Shown: one piece after another, positions 42,885-54,400 of the stretch | How positions within the stretch are numbered: position 1 is the stretch's first letter | Layout of the letters: the number at the start of each line of letters is the position of its first letter | Source of the DNA: Spodoptera frugiperda | Taxonomy: Eukaryota; Arthropoda; Insecta; Lepidoptera; Noctuidae | Direction of reading: 5' to 3' | DNA: 64,000 nt | NCBI RefSeq assembly: GCF_023101765.2 | Contig: NC_064216.1 | Location: 3,004,501 to 3,068,500 of the forward strand | Notes under the pieces: generated by a model | Databases searched by the model: none | Told to the model about the DNA's origin: nothing | What the model saw: the letters and a program-made list of their open reading frames with translations, nothing else | Position numbers and translations under genes: made by a program

Positions 42885-45410
42885 TTAACAAAACATAACC
42901 ATAAAAATAATTACGAACTCTATAGAAGTTACACGAGTTACAATACCTCCTTCCAAGCATGTGTCACAAAGATAATCCCATTCTGTAGGACCATCGGTGC
43001 ATTCTTCACAGTACAGTCTCTTACATGACATACATTTTGCTTTTCGACCTACAATCGAAGTTTTACATTTCTGGCATAATAAATTGTAAGTCGACCACCT
43101 TTTTGTGCTTTTATTTTCTTTTTCAGGGTTTTGTCCGTCTGTGCTTTTGGGTTTCGGTGCAATAATAATTGGTATTACGTTAATATCCATAAGCTCTACA
43201 GGTTCTTCGGAATTGTCAATATTTATATCAAGATTTGTTAGATATTCCATGTCTGAAATATCAAATGTCCCTGCTAATTCTGGCAAAGCAGCGGCCAGCG
43301 AGCTGCCTTCTAATGATTTTATGGTTTCTTTGTGTTCAATTTGAATCTGATTCTGTTCCAATGAAATATCAACTAACACTGGGCGTCCGGGTTGTAATGG
43401 TTTAGGTGGTTTTGGCACAGATTGCTCTCGGTGGATTCTTTCACCACCTCTGTTAGTTGTGGAAACTACTGAGTGAATTTGCGGCTGAAAGCAGGTGCAG
43501 CATCCTCGAAAAGGTTCACAAAAGCAACTGACGTCTCTGAATTGTATAATATTTTCATCTTGGGTCATAATCTGATGTACCTGCAGGGTTCCTTTTAAGG
43601 GTTGTATATTTTTGGGTAAAATATGAGTCATGTCGGTAATGGCACTGTCTGGAACTAGAAAAACTTTTGTGACCTTTAGGCATTGTTTCAATATATCATA
43701 AGCATCCTTGGCATCAGTTATGTCAAATCCATGGCAAACTTTTCTGTCCAAAACGCGCTTTACACTGCCCCCAATACCGTCAGCCACACTTTTACCATGC
43801 CCTGATTCAAAAAAAGACCATGTAGCAAAACTGAGTTGCAGTTCTTTTGCAAAGTGGGCAAACAAGAAAAAGTTATTTTTTTGTCTGTATTGGGAAGACG
43901 GACCATCACTAAAAAAATGTATGACATCCACATTTGGAGTTTCTTCTTGAATTAGTCGGATAATTGGAGTCAAATGAGCCCAGATAGCTGGTGGTTGATG
44001 ATTATTACTTTCAGCAATTGTACAAAATGATTGTGATTTGTCACGCCAATATACCATGCCAGTATGCAATGTTATCTGATTTTTTGACGCTCCGAAGTGC
44101 ATCGCTTGTATTTCACTGGCCAATTTAGCTTCGTAACTTTCGGAGAAATCGCAGACCAAAACTACTTCGTTGTCCTTTAATTGTGAGATGGCTTTCTGAT
44201 ATTGGCTTTGCTGTTGTTGCATATTATAGTGATGTTTTTTGAAATTATGCAGTTCTTCATTAAATATATTTTTCAGATCTTGTAATGTCCCTGATTTAGT
44301 GATCTTTTTAGTCCTTTTGGTTTTAACTTCTTTGGTTTCAGTTCCTTCTTTTTTTGAATAGGTGTGATCTTGGCGTTCCCAGTGAAGCCAGGATACATTG
44401 GAATCGTCTGTTTTACTGTTTTCAGAGCTCTCGAAATCCAGTTTTTTATCTTTGCATAATTCGCATTTACCATACATACAAGTATATTTTTTAGTGTCAC
44501 AAGCTACGTTACTTAAGGCTTCTCTCATTCCTATCTTCAGCGCTCCACATCGTCTTAAGGCAGCATGTTGGAATTCGAGATTACTGTGTTTAATGCAAAG
44601 ACAAGTGTCTCTTGCATTAAGGCGAGGCGATAATACATAAAATGGTTTGTGTTTGAAGAAAGTTGTAAAACCATATCTCCCACCTCCATCTTTATATTTC
44701 TTGTAAGTTTCGACCAGCGTATCCATCAGATACCTAATCTGCTTTTTCTTTTTATGCTGTGTTCTTGTTTCCTTTCGTCCCGATGTGATTCGACTAACAT
44801 CATCTCGTAGATAGAATTTGGTTATTTCATCGATATTTATCAGTCTTATTTTCTTTTTTTTCCCTCTTGTTTTGCCAATTAATCCCAGAATTTTAGTTAC
44901 CAACGTTTTGTTAGTAGAATTGTTCACTATTTTTTTAAATATTTTTTTATCATTGTGAGATTTAGTACTTTGATATGTTTTTTTCAAAGTAGATTCTAAC
45001 ACTTCTTCCCTAGCACGCATTTTACTAATAATCAGATTCAAACTATTAACTTCCTTTGTGTTTTTAATTTTAAGTCGATGTAGACGTTTCTTGTATTTTT
45101 CTTTTTCAGTTTTAAGTTTATCTGCATTTTGTTGGAGGTATCGACACTTTTTTACTAAAAATCGACATTTTCGCCGGAAGCCGTTTAAAATGCTCAAATC
45201 TGATCTTGAAATGGGATTTTCTGGCTCTCTTGTAACTTCTGTAATATTTTTCCTTTGTTTTTTTTTAGCACTACTTTTCCTTTTTTCTTCCCGCCATTTT
45301 TTTCTCTGTTCTGCGGCTTCTTCTGGTGTCATATCCGTGATTTTCTTTTTTTTCGACTTTAGTCGATCTAAGTTTTTTACATTGGGCGGCATATTCATCC
45401 GGGCGTTCAT
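42885..45410 (-). CDS. Transposon-encoded DDE-like transposase, 841 aa, with C-terminal Cys8 zinc domain
   Basis: The long minus-strand frame has a basic, coiled-coil-rich N-terminus (1-160), a Cys/His region with CLCIKH (270-275) and a catalytic-like core. That core has Asp421 in VVLVCDFSE, Asp502 in IHFFSDGPSSQYR and Glu535 in FFESGHGKS, spacing that fits a DDE/DDD nuclease. The C-terminus (779-818) has eight cysteines in four CxxC pairs, PHD-like. Similar HFFSDGPSSQYR/ESGHGK proteins are common, mostly unnamed, in invertebrate genomes (recalled, not searched). The natural start is probably further upstream at 45462, in another frame. Codon use is AT-rich, unlike host exons. It lies in the 6.2-kb transposon. 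Confidence 0.8.
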   Translation of the reverse strand: MNARMNMPPNVKNLDRLKSKKKKITDMTPEEAAEQRKKWREEKRKSSAKKKQRKNITEVTREPENPISRSDLSILNGFRRKCRFLVKKCRYLQQNADKLKTEKEKYKKRLHRLKIKNTKEVNSLNLIISKMRAREEVLESTLKKTYQSTKSHNDKKIFKKIVNNSTNKTLVTKILGLIGKTRGKKKKIRLINIDEITKFYLRDDVSRITSGRKETRTQHKKKKQIRYLMDTLVETYKKYKDGGGRYGFTTFFKHKPFYVLSPRLNARDTCLCIKHSNLEFQHAALRRCGALKIGMREALSNVACDTKKYTCMYGKCELCKDKKLDFESSENSKTDDSNVSWLHWERQDHTYSKKEGTETKEVKTKRTKKITKSGTLQDLKNIFNEELHNFKKHHYNMQQQQSQYQKAISQLKDNEVVLVCDFSESYEAKLASEIQAMHFGASKNQITLHTGMVYWRDKSQSFCTIAESNNHQPPAIWAHLTPIIRLIQEETPNVDVIHFFSDGPSSQYRQKNNFFLFAHFAKELQLSFATWSFFESGHGKSVADGIGGSVKRVLDRKVCHGFDITDAKDAYDILKQCLKVTKVFLVPDSAITDMTHILPKNIQPLKGTLQVHQIMTQDENIIQFRDVSCFCEPFRGCCTCFQPQIHSVVSTTNRGGERIHREQSVPKPPKPLQPGRPVLVDISLEQNQIQIEHKETIKSLEGSSLAAALPELAGTFDISDMEYLTNLDINIDNSEEPVELMDINVIPIIIAPKPKSTDGQNPEKENKSTKRWSTYNLLCQKCKTSIVGRKAKCMSCKRLYCEECTDGPTEWDYLCDTCLEGGIVTRVTSIEFVIIFMVMFC

Positions 45411-45475
45411 TTTTTAATTTTTCCCTGTATCTCCTCGTTTTCTCCGCGCCAGTAAGCGGCATTGTAATACCTAAA
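45355..45475 (-). pseudogene. Frameshifted N-terminus of the transposase
   Basis: An ATG at 45462 opens MPLTGAEKTRRYREKLKNER, a typical start for this kind of protein. It sits right after a 3' splice site (TTTAACACTTTTAG then GTATTACA). The frame leaves the 841-aa frame by one base. The switch is most plausible around the run of eight A's at 45348-45356, where the two frames read alike Lys-rich text. A single extra A in this copy would explain it; ribosomal slippage is the alternative. Confidence 0.6.
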
Positions 45476-45662
45476 AGTGTTAAATAATACTACAGGTTCT
45501 GTCAGTCATTTTCGTTTCGCATCTTTACCTAGGCATTAAGATTTGCTTCAAAATTATTGTTGTAGGCTGATTAATGTCGAAATGCATCTGATAGCTTTAA
45601 ACCATTAAAGTACAAAAACTCTTTTTTGCTTGGAAGTAAGGAATTGTTACGACTTTTATACC

Positions 45663-45738
45663 GGGGTATTCCTTATTCGGCACCAAAGATTTTCGGCACC
45701 AAGCTATTCCTGTTTCGGCACCGAATGAAGAATACCCC
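45663..45738. repeat. 76-bp dyad with triple TTCGGCACC, upstream of the transposase
   Basis: The left arm GGGGTATTCCTTATTCGGCA and the right arm GGCACCGAATGAAGAATACC form inverted arms. TTCGGCACC occurs three times inside. It lies ~200 bp upstream (minus sense) of the presumed start at 45462. It could be a promoter/operator-like site or another small foldback insertion. Confidence 0.55.
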
Positions 45739-47333
45739 TTTATGCCTACAATGACATGAAATAAGACGTTCATTTAATGATAATAATTTGAATAGTAAAC
45801 ATTTTATCAAAGAAGTTTCTGACACCAGAGAGCGATGTTTAAATAAACAAAAGCTCATTAAATACAGTATAATAGCAATAGCTTACAACATTTGTTTTTT
45901 TAAGTAAAACTTGATTAAAGATTAAATAAGTTCATTTTATGAGCAAGTGTAAAAATAAAATAGTTGTCTAGTAGGTACCTACTCGTATGAATATCTACCT
46001 ACTTAGTTCTACGCGGATCTCATGGGTAAGTATTAAAAACACTACCCAGGTACATGGAAAACAATAGTTATTTTAAATTCACAAAACTTATCTAACGTTT
46101 GAAAGTCGTCAGTAAACTTCAATTTTACAGATTGAAGTTTTTTTGAAATGTGTAATTTGAAACTGAAAGTAAATAAGAAAAAAGCTACATAATTTATAAC
46201 TTTAGTACTTATGTGTTAATTCGGAGAGTAAACATTTACATTATGAACTAAGCTTTATGCATTCCGACCTATAGTGACTTATCGTTCCGTTAAATGTGAC
46301 CGTAGAAAAAGTCACACAACGGAGGTCACATAATGCTACCTTCTTGTAGTTTTAAATTGTTTAAAAATTAGCCATCTTACTTAGCACAAATAAATTCTTG
46401 GTATCAAATACTATACAAAGTTTTGAATGTGTACACAATAACAATAATCAAAGAAAAGTGATTATAACAGTAAAACTTGGTCACATACCTGAGAAAAGAA
46501 ATCAACACACCTGCACTTAAAAAATACGTCCGCACTTATCACAAGTTATTTTGCTAGTGAAAACAAAATGGCCTCTGTCGATGAAGGATGATATTTTGTG
46601 TTGCCATTTTGTGGCAATACTTTTCGCTATTAGAAGAATTTTTGCACAAACGAGCGGTCACAAGACGGAATCTTCCGGAAAGCTAAAATTTTCGTTTTAA
46701 ATTCATATTTATTTTGAAAAGAAAATATGTAAAAAAATATATCATTGATACCTTTAACTGATAAATTCGACTTTTAAGAATTTAAATTATATATAGAAAT
46801 CACTAAATTAGACTGGATTTTTTTAAATCAATCATATCTTATCTTAGTTGGTAAGGGGACAGGTATATTTGATGGTCTTCAATATTTTAAAATCTTCGTA
46901 AGTTTTATATTTAGCAAAGTAACAACATAGCGACAATTTCTATATCTATTTAAATATATTTTCTTGTCACTTAAATTAATATATTCTGCTAAAAGTTATT
47001 CATCTCAAAAAAATAAATCAGCAAAGTCGAGGGACAAGGCAAAATCCGGGGGTACACTTTTTTTTGAAAATGCTCAAATAATTAATGGAATTGCAATGTG
47101 TCGAAATGGATAAGTATTTACCTAGTATTTCATAACCTTTGACTTAAATTCAATATAAGTACTTAAGTCATAAAAAATTAAGCAATTATTTTAAATTCAA
47201 ATCCAAAAGTAATTTATTTCACAGTTAAACAAATTTTATTTTTATAACAGAAAGAATTATTATCAGTGTAATATATTTAATGTATAAAATACCTACTAAA
47301 TTTAGTTTATAAAATGTATGTTCATTATTAAAT

Positions 47334-47480
47334 GTAGTTTTTTTCTTGGAGACATCTGTATGAACCAATTATCGACACATTTCAATCCCATTAATCGACA
47401 TCGTGTCGAATACTGGTAACTCTACTTTGATCAACCTAATTTAAATATCTAACAATTCTGCAAAGAAAAGAGAACCATAT
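47334..47480 (+). repeat. Diverged direct repeat of the Psq gene 5' end
   Basis: TGTAGTTTTTTTCTTGGAGA, CATCTGTATGAACCAATT, ACTGGTAACT and TAAATATCTAACAATTCTGC correspond in order to 40714-40800 at the other end of the complex, same orientation, with an insertion rich in TCGACA motifs. The start codon side of the Psq fragment is therefore present twice in the outer element. Confidence 0.65.
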
Positions 47481-47962
47481 TCCGTGGTTACACAAAAATA
47501 ATTTTAATAAAATTATTATCGACACTCGTCGATGATTGGAGCAAGTGAATTTCTGAGGACCAGTAATCGACACCGGCAATTTAGGTTAAAAAAATAACCT
47601 CCTAACTTTTTTTATAACATAAATCGATCTTATCATTCCCATAATACGGCTTAAAAACCATCAAATTAATATAAGTTTCAATATATGAAAATAATGAACA
47701 TATTTTGTACTTACGTTCTTACAGAATCCGCTTAGAAATGCCGTTATTTTATGAGGAACACTAGCCGAACTAAGTTCTCACACGGCCATTTGTAAAAAAA
47801 AGGCGGATTTCTTTCAAATGTCACTGGATGACAGCAGGAAGCGTATTGTCTGAGCCACATTATAACCATATTAAAAAATCTTATTATAACTCTTATTTTC
47901 TCTAATTAGAGAAAAAAATTGTCGATCATTGGAGCTTGTCGATCATTGGTGCCACTACGTTA

Positions 47963-48435
47963 CTGACTTTATTGTAGACAGAGAAGTTTACGAATTACCC
48001 GTATTACCGAGCAAACGGTGAATCTTATCTTCATTTATTTCTTTACATTTTAGTAGCTTTTTTTTGTGCTGTCCACATTATTTTTGACAGTGACATGTAT
48101 ATGACGGGAACATGAGTCTGGGTGTTTTTCGGATTCATGACTCTGTCACACCACAAATGTTTTACATACAAATTTTGCTCTCTCTTTCACGCTACCGATG
48201 TACTGCTTTCTCTATCCTTGTCTGTCATGAACATATTATAGAAAATTTTAACGTGTAACGGAGTAAAATACTATGTCAATCCGTCAGCCGTCAAATGACA
48301 AATGAAAATAAAAAAAATATTGTAGTCTGTATTGTCTAATTTTGTATTGTGATAAAAGGAAAACGCTGAAAATTATTATTTTTAATGATTTCATTGATAT
48401 CATGATAAGTGTGTTAAATAATTAAAACGATAACG
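47963..48435 (+). promoter_or_regulatory. Vps11 upstream region
   Basis: Only ~475 bp separate the transposon terminus from the Vps11 ATG. The stretch is AT-rich (AATTGTGATAAAAGG-type text), with no clear TATA or Inr that I would defend. The Vps11 promoter and 5' UTR must lie here or extend into the transposon end. Confidence 0.45.
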
Positions 48436-51400
48436 ATGGCTTTTTTGGAGGTAATTATGGAATATTAATTAATATGAGCTATTAAAATGAGTTGTACTAA
48501 TCTTGTTGCTGTACCTTTTGTTTGTACTGTAAAACATTTTTAATAGAGCACCAATCTCGTATATTATATTTTACGCTATTAGAGACGATTAAGAAACCAC
48601 GATGAGTTTTAATATGATGCCTATAAACCGTATATTTACATCTCAAAACGTGCTTGATTTACAGTGGAGGAAATTTTCATTTTTCGACATTCATAGGAAC
48701 GTCGACAACGGGAAGGTGGCTGAGTGCTTGCAAGTAAGTGATTTTGTGTTATATTCCACTGAACATAAGGTATATGAACACTTATTTTATTTAGCAATGC
48801 CTGTTTTTGTTTTATGAACACAGTATAGTACATAGAAACCTCCCCCTTATAGCTAGATATGTCTTTACTCCAGGGACATTGCTAATATTAAACTAGCATG
48901 CTATTAATGCAAAGTTACTTTAACTGTAAAGGTAGATAATTACTATCTTTATTGCATTATAGTTTATTTTCTGATCTGAACAGATGGAATAAACTATACT
49001 TTTAATAGTATTGTAGAAAAGTGCTGTCCATACAGTGAAAATATAAATGAAATAAATAGTAATAGCTGTTGTTATATTGAAGCCAAACTCAAAATTGTAA
49101 TTAACTTGGTTTTGTGTTTGTGTGAGAGAATATTGAAAAATATTATTTCATCTGTTCTAGTAACAATCTTTAAAATAAAAATATAAACTAGCTTATCCAT
49201 AACCTTCTCTAATAACATTCTAATAAGCATAAGAAAGATGGACACTTATTTATTTATTTAAATTCCAATAAGCATAAGAAAGAGGAACACTTATTTATTT
49301 ATTTAGATTCCAATTAGGAATCCAAACTTCTAAACTAATATTAAAACATTTGTGTGTTTGTCTGTAATGTTTCTTGCCTGTCATTATGTCATACAGGTAA
49401 AGTAGCAGGCAGAAGTTATTGTGTATGACTCACAGGCACAGTAGGTATAGTGGCAGAATGATCAGTGTGTAATTCAGATATTTTGCTTCATGGCGTGGCA
49501 TAATGCTTACTAGATTATTAACATATCTTAAAGTTAACGTAAATGTTGGTCCATTACTTAAAATGTTAACTGTGTTGATTAAGACGTTGGCTGCTAACAA
49601 AAATCAGTTGAGGCAAATCCTCCGCTAGCGCCGGTCACTATTGTGTTTAATGTTTAATAGATTATTGAGTTACTACCCAGATAATCATATCTACCTAATT
49701 CTTGTATTTTATTTCCAGGACACGCATGTAACAGCAACAACAAGCGGTAACGGTCATGTCGTCCTGTGTGATGTTACGGGCTGGGCCCATCTCATCTCTC
49801 GCTCATGGGAAGTCACCTCGTTCAAAGCTTATGAGCTGACTGTCACTCTAGCTCAGCAATTACCTCATGATCCTTATCTCGTTACCATAGGGGTGAGTTT
49901 GCTTTGATTAAATACTGAATTTGAGAAATGTCCCCACATATTTTTGTAATCAAATTAATGTTTTGGAATTTGGAAATTAAACCTTATCTCCTTACCATTA
50001 GGGTGAAATACTGAACCACTTGATACTGGTATATGTTTAAGTAATCAAATAATGATAAAAGGATGGCATCTAAAGTAATGGCGTGTTTTGACTTTTTGAA
50101 ACTAAGAACTACTTCAGAATTCATAATAATTATTATATAATTCCAGGATGATGAGGCTGGAGTGCTACCACTGATCAAAGTATGGGACTGGTCGCGCAGG
50201 GACCGGCACGGGAACCCAACCTGCACGCGAGTGTCTCGGGCTGTACCGTCACACATGAAGCCCACACCTGCCACGGCTCTTGCTGTCCATGAAAACAAGG
50301 TATTATTTATTTACTTGTCAATATACCTATATTTATGACTTCTTTCGCTACGGGTGAGGCGAGAGGGAATATCAAACCCTTGCTTACTGACTAAAAACTA
50401 CTCTGTACCTAAACGCATCATATTATGTTAACAGCCTATAAAGGCCTCTTCTCACACGTAGAAGGGTTGAACATTAACCACAAACTTGCTCAATGTGGGT
50501 TTCTCTATAACTTCATCTAGTTCGAACCGGAGCTTCGGTAATACAGCTGGTCACTTAGTCAGCAACTATCAAGCAAGGAGTCTCAAGTGTGATCTCCGGA
50601 TCAGTCAAAGTATTATTGTGTGTTATGGAATCATGCTTATGATGATTCCAGGTTCATCATTATGACAGAATAATTGTTAATTTAAATTAATTAAAGTCAT
50701 TGTCATTATATCTGTTTGTTTTCAGAATCTACTAGCAGTTGGTTTCCTGGACGGGTCAGTATCGCTGTTCCGCGGCGACATTGCCCGGCAACGCAGCGGT
50801 AAAATGAGGACTTTGCCTGACTCGGGCACTAGTCCCATCACAGCACTCGCGTTTAAGTAAGTGCCATTGATCTAATTTATATGGTGAGGAAAATGGTTAC
50901 ACATGTTATAAGATTTTTATTCATATTTGATCTAATAAATCTTTTAACTGTCAATTTCAACAACCGATTACAAAGATTTTGGATTGCGATCGGTGTTAGG
51001 AAGTGATAGTAAATCGTAAATAGAATTGGTAGTAAATCGAACTATGACGCGATAGTGGCAACACCGCTTAGATAGAGAGGAGGCAATAGACTGCTATGGC
51101 CGATATCCATGTGATAATGACTTATTGTTATCTTTTGTGTAACTCTCTTTTTTTAAATGTAGAACTTGGTGCCTACTGCGAATCTGTTTTACGTTAACAC
51201 GATCGAAACGTTACCGCTTATCCCTTCGATTGGTTGGCCACCTCAGAACAGCCAATCTGGGGGTCTACTCTAATTCAACGAAAAACGAATTTTCGTCCAA
51301 AACTTCGCAAATTTCGTACTACAATTCCATTTATTGCGAACCTTTGTGAACAAAAATGAACGAATGAAATGAAGATAAATAAGTAGGATTTGATTTGAAA

Positions 51401-54400
51401 TTAAAAATAAAACGTTATTTTAAGCAATTTCATTAGTAAATCAATAAAACCTACGGCCGAAAATTAAACGAAACTTCGGATTCGAGAACCGGAGTAGGCC
51501 CCCAGAGCTCCAAGTGTCATTACCGTAAAACAAACTCGCGCTAGGCACTCTATATGCCATATTAATATGAAACACGTGTACGTACAGAGGCGCGGACAAG
51601 TTGTACGTGGTGTCCCGCGCGGCGGTGTGCGTGGTGTGGCTGGGCGTGGAGCGCTGCGTCACGCTGGACTGCATGGGCGCCGCGCCCGCATGCGCCGTGC
51701 TCGCCGACAACCAGAGGCTCACCATCGCCAACAATGAGGTATTCTACGTCACATTTAAGTAACAAAATACAGTTAGGCATGTGATAGAACTAATGATAAT
51801 AAACATTTTTTCCAAACAAACTTAACACGTTGGTGTACAGTAACGACCATAGGCGTCTAGATAGCCTAAAGTGATGCAACAGTACCTACGCCTATCGACG
51901 TACTATCATTTTTTACTTCCATAAAATCAGTACGCCTCATGACGTCTGATTTTTCATACTATTGTAAAGAATGGCATGTTGTACTGTCACCACAGGTATA
52001 ATTGCGACTTTTGTACTGTCACTACATTCATTCAGTCATTCACGTCACTTAGCACAAATTATAACAAGTTATTGCAAAACGGTAAAGGAAAGCATCGTGA
52101 GGAAACCTGGCCTTACATATAATTTCTAATTATAAAAGTTTGGAATTGGCAACCCGAATTAAGCAAGCATAGTGATTAATGCTCAAACTGTCTGTGTGTG
52201 AAAAGAGTTCTTAGGTCAGCAGTGGCCACTTATAGTCTGTTGATATGTGAAATTATTGTTTGTAATAAAGGTATCTCAATCTCAATATCCCTCAAAAATT
52301 AAACTGTCTTACTAAAACCATCTGTTCTATAAAACTTAAACTTATTTCTCTCCCCAGGCTCTATACGTGTACACAACGGAAGGTCGAGGTCCCTGCTACG
52401 CCCTCGAAGGTGAAAAAGTCCGGCTCGACTGGTTCCGAAGCTATCTAGTAATCACCACGAACGAAAAGCCAAGCAAGTCCACAGCGTCTACGAGCACCGC
52501 CCCAGTCCCCAAGTCCCATCAAATCACCATACTAGACATACAAAACAAATTCATAGTCTTCTTAAAAACTTTCGAAGAAATAGACGCTGTGCTAACAGAA
52601 TGGGGATCGTTTTATATTCTCACGAAGAATAAAGAAATGATTTATTTAGAGGAGAAAGATTTGCAGTCGAAACTTACGTTGTTGTTCAAAAAGAATCTCT
52701 ATGATGTTGCTATTAGGATTGCTAGTAGCCAGCATTATGACGAGGCTGGGCTCACTGAGATCTACAAGCAGTATGGTGATCACTTGTATAGTAAGGTGGG
52801 TTGGTTTATTATCTTAATTGCCTAGTATTCTAGTTGCACATGTAACAAGAAGCTATGAAGACATACCATTCCTGTTTTCACCAACCACTTCTAAATTTAA
52901 AAAATCCCTTAAGCTAACCACCTATCTTAGGTAACATTTAACGGTATTTTATATAAAAAAATCAAATATTATAATCAAAAAGCTTTACACAGAGAGGAGT
53001 GGAAGGAGGGTAGAGGTCTTCGCCATGCAGTGGGACGATCACGACTGAAATCCATCAAATCAAATTATTATAATCTAAAGTTTACAGTTTCGCCTAAATC
53101 TATATAAAATTCACAATATAAAGTGTCTGAACTAGGACAACCTGTGTGTTAAGCTAGAAGTTATTTTTATTTTTACTGTCCTATATGTGATAGGTAACAG
53201 TACAAGTTAGTTGCTAGTTGTCTAAGTAATCACGCTAAGTTGGAGTGGTTGTCGAAAATAGCTATACATGTAATTTATTACATTATTTTTTTTAATATTT
53301 TTTACGAATTACAGGGAGATTTAAAAGGCGCAATAGAGCAATACGTAAAAACTATTGGCTGGTTGGAAACCTCGTACGTCATCCGCAAGTACCTCGAGTC
53401 GCGACACCTGGAGCCCCTCGTACAGTACTTGGAAGAACTGCACAAGAAGAAGGGATGCGCCACGGAAGACCACACCACCCTGCTCCTCACCTGTTACATG
53501 AAGATAGACCAGCACGACCACCAAGGGAAACTGAAGGAATTCATCAATTCCAAGGATAAAGCCATCGATTTTGATGTCGATGTTGCTATTAAGGTTGGTT
53601 TTCCTATATAAAGCGTGGATATTGAACATTGCATCGCATCGAATGCGTTACTAAGCAATAGGTTTAAACTTTATTATACAGGACTCATAACATAACAGTA
53701 TATGGCAATAAGCTCACCCCCTATTCCATGGAATATATATATATATAATATATAAGTCCCATGGGACTTATAACACAAATGGTGAAAAGTTGGTGTACAT
53801 TGTATAGCGGCATTACGTGCCGTAATGTGCACCTCTGCCTACCCCTTCGGGGATAAAAGGCGTGACGTTGATGATGATCATAACATAACTGTTTATCAAC
53901 CTTATCGTTTTACATTTAGGTTAAAAATCTAACTATCCTACTACATAATATTATAAATGCGAAAGTTTGTTATCCTTTACGAATAATAATAAAATAATAA
54001 CTACTAGAAAGAATTAGATGTGGTACAGAGATATATTGTAGCATCGAATAACACATGGGATAACTTTTATCCCGAACCCCGGGCGAAATCGCTGGCAAGA
54101 GCTACTTATTTATTAGGACAATCAGTAGTTAATACATAAGGACTTACATCTAAACACTTACATAATAATAAATTTAATTTACTTGTAACATATACTTGTT
54201 TTACCAGGTAATGCGTCAAGTGAGCGTGGACGACGCGTTGGCTCTAGCGGCGAACTACAAGCGGCACGACTGGTACCTGAAGATGATGTTAGAGGACAAG
54301 AAGGACTGCCGGCGGGCGCTGGACTACATGGTCGAGCTGGAGTTTGAGGACGCAGACATGTACATGAAGAAGTACGGGCACCGGCTCATACAGCATGAGC

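Larger units (their letters stand above)
40838..47075 (-). mobile_element. 6.2-kb DNA transposon with GAGC TIRs and AAAT target duplication
   Basis: The left end GAGCAATTTCAAAAAAAGTG (40838) and the right end, reverse complement GAGCATTTTCAAAAAAAAGT (47075), match for about 25 bp. They are flanked by the direct repeat AAAT (40834-40837 and 47076-47079), a 4-bp target-site duplication. It carries the 841-aa DDE-like transposase (minus) and a small Cys-rich ORF, and is interrupted by a 455-bp MITE. A 4-bp TSD with a large multi-domain transposase is compatible with superfamilies such as Sola or Chapaev; I cannot decide which from sequence alone. Confidence 0.82.
39996..47960. mobile_element. 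Outer pogo-like element, interrupted by a larger transposon
   Basis: The left end ACGTAATGGCACCAATGATC and the right end (reverse complement ACGTAGTGGCACCAATGATC) form a ~24-bp TIR with one mismatch, each flanked by TA. A 4-bp ACGT target duplication with a 21-bp TIR is the alternative reading. Subterminal clusters of TCGACAC/TTATCGACA motifs occur at 40205-40275 and 47375-47575. Without the inner transposon (40838-47075) the element is about 1.7 kb. A Psq-HTH fragment at 40570-40734 and the TA target favour a pogo/Tigger-type Tc1-mariner relative (inference); no DDE domain of that type remains. Confidence 0.75.

Noticed and set aside
43105..45417. Plus-strand frames (75-119 aa) inside 42885-45410
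   Set aside because: They are antisense shadows of the 841-aa transposase; their Phe/Ser/Leu-rich composition reflects its Lys/Glu/Asn codons.
39996..47960. Reading the whole 8-kb block as a single autonomous transposon
   Set aside because: Separate internal TIRs with an AAAT duplication at 40834/47076 show that the transposase-bearing part is a distinct insertion inside the outer element.
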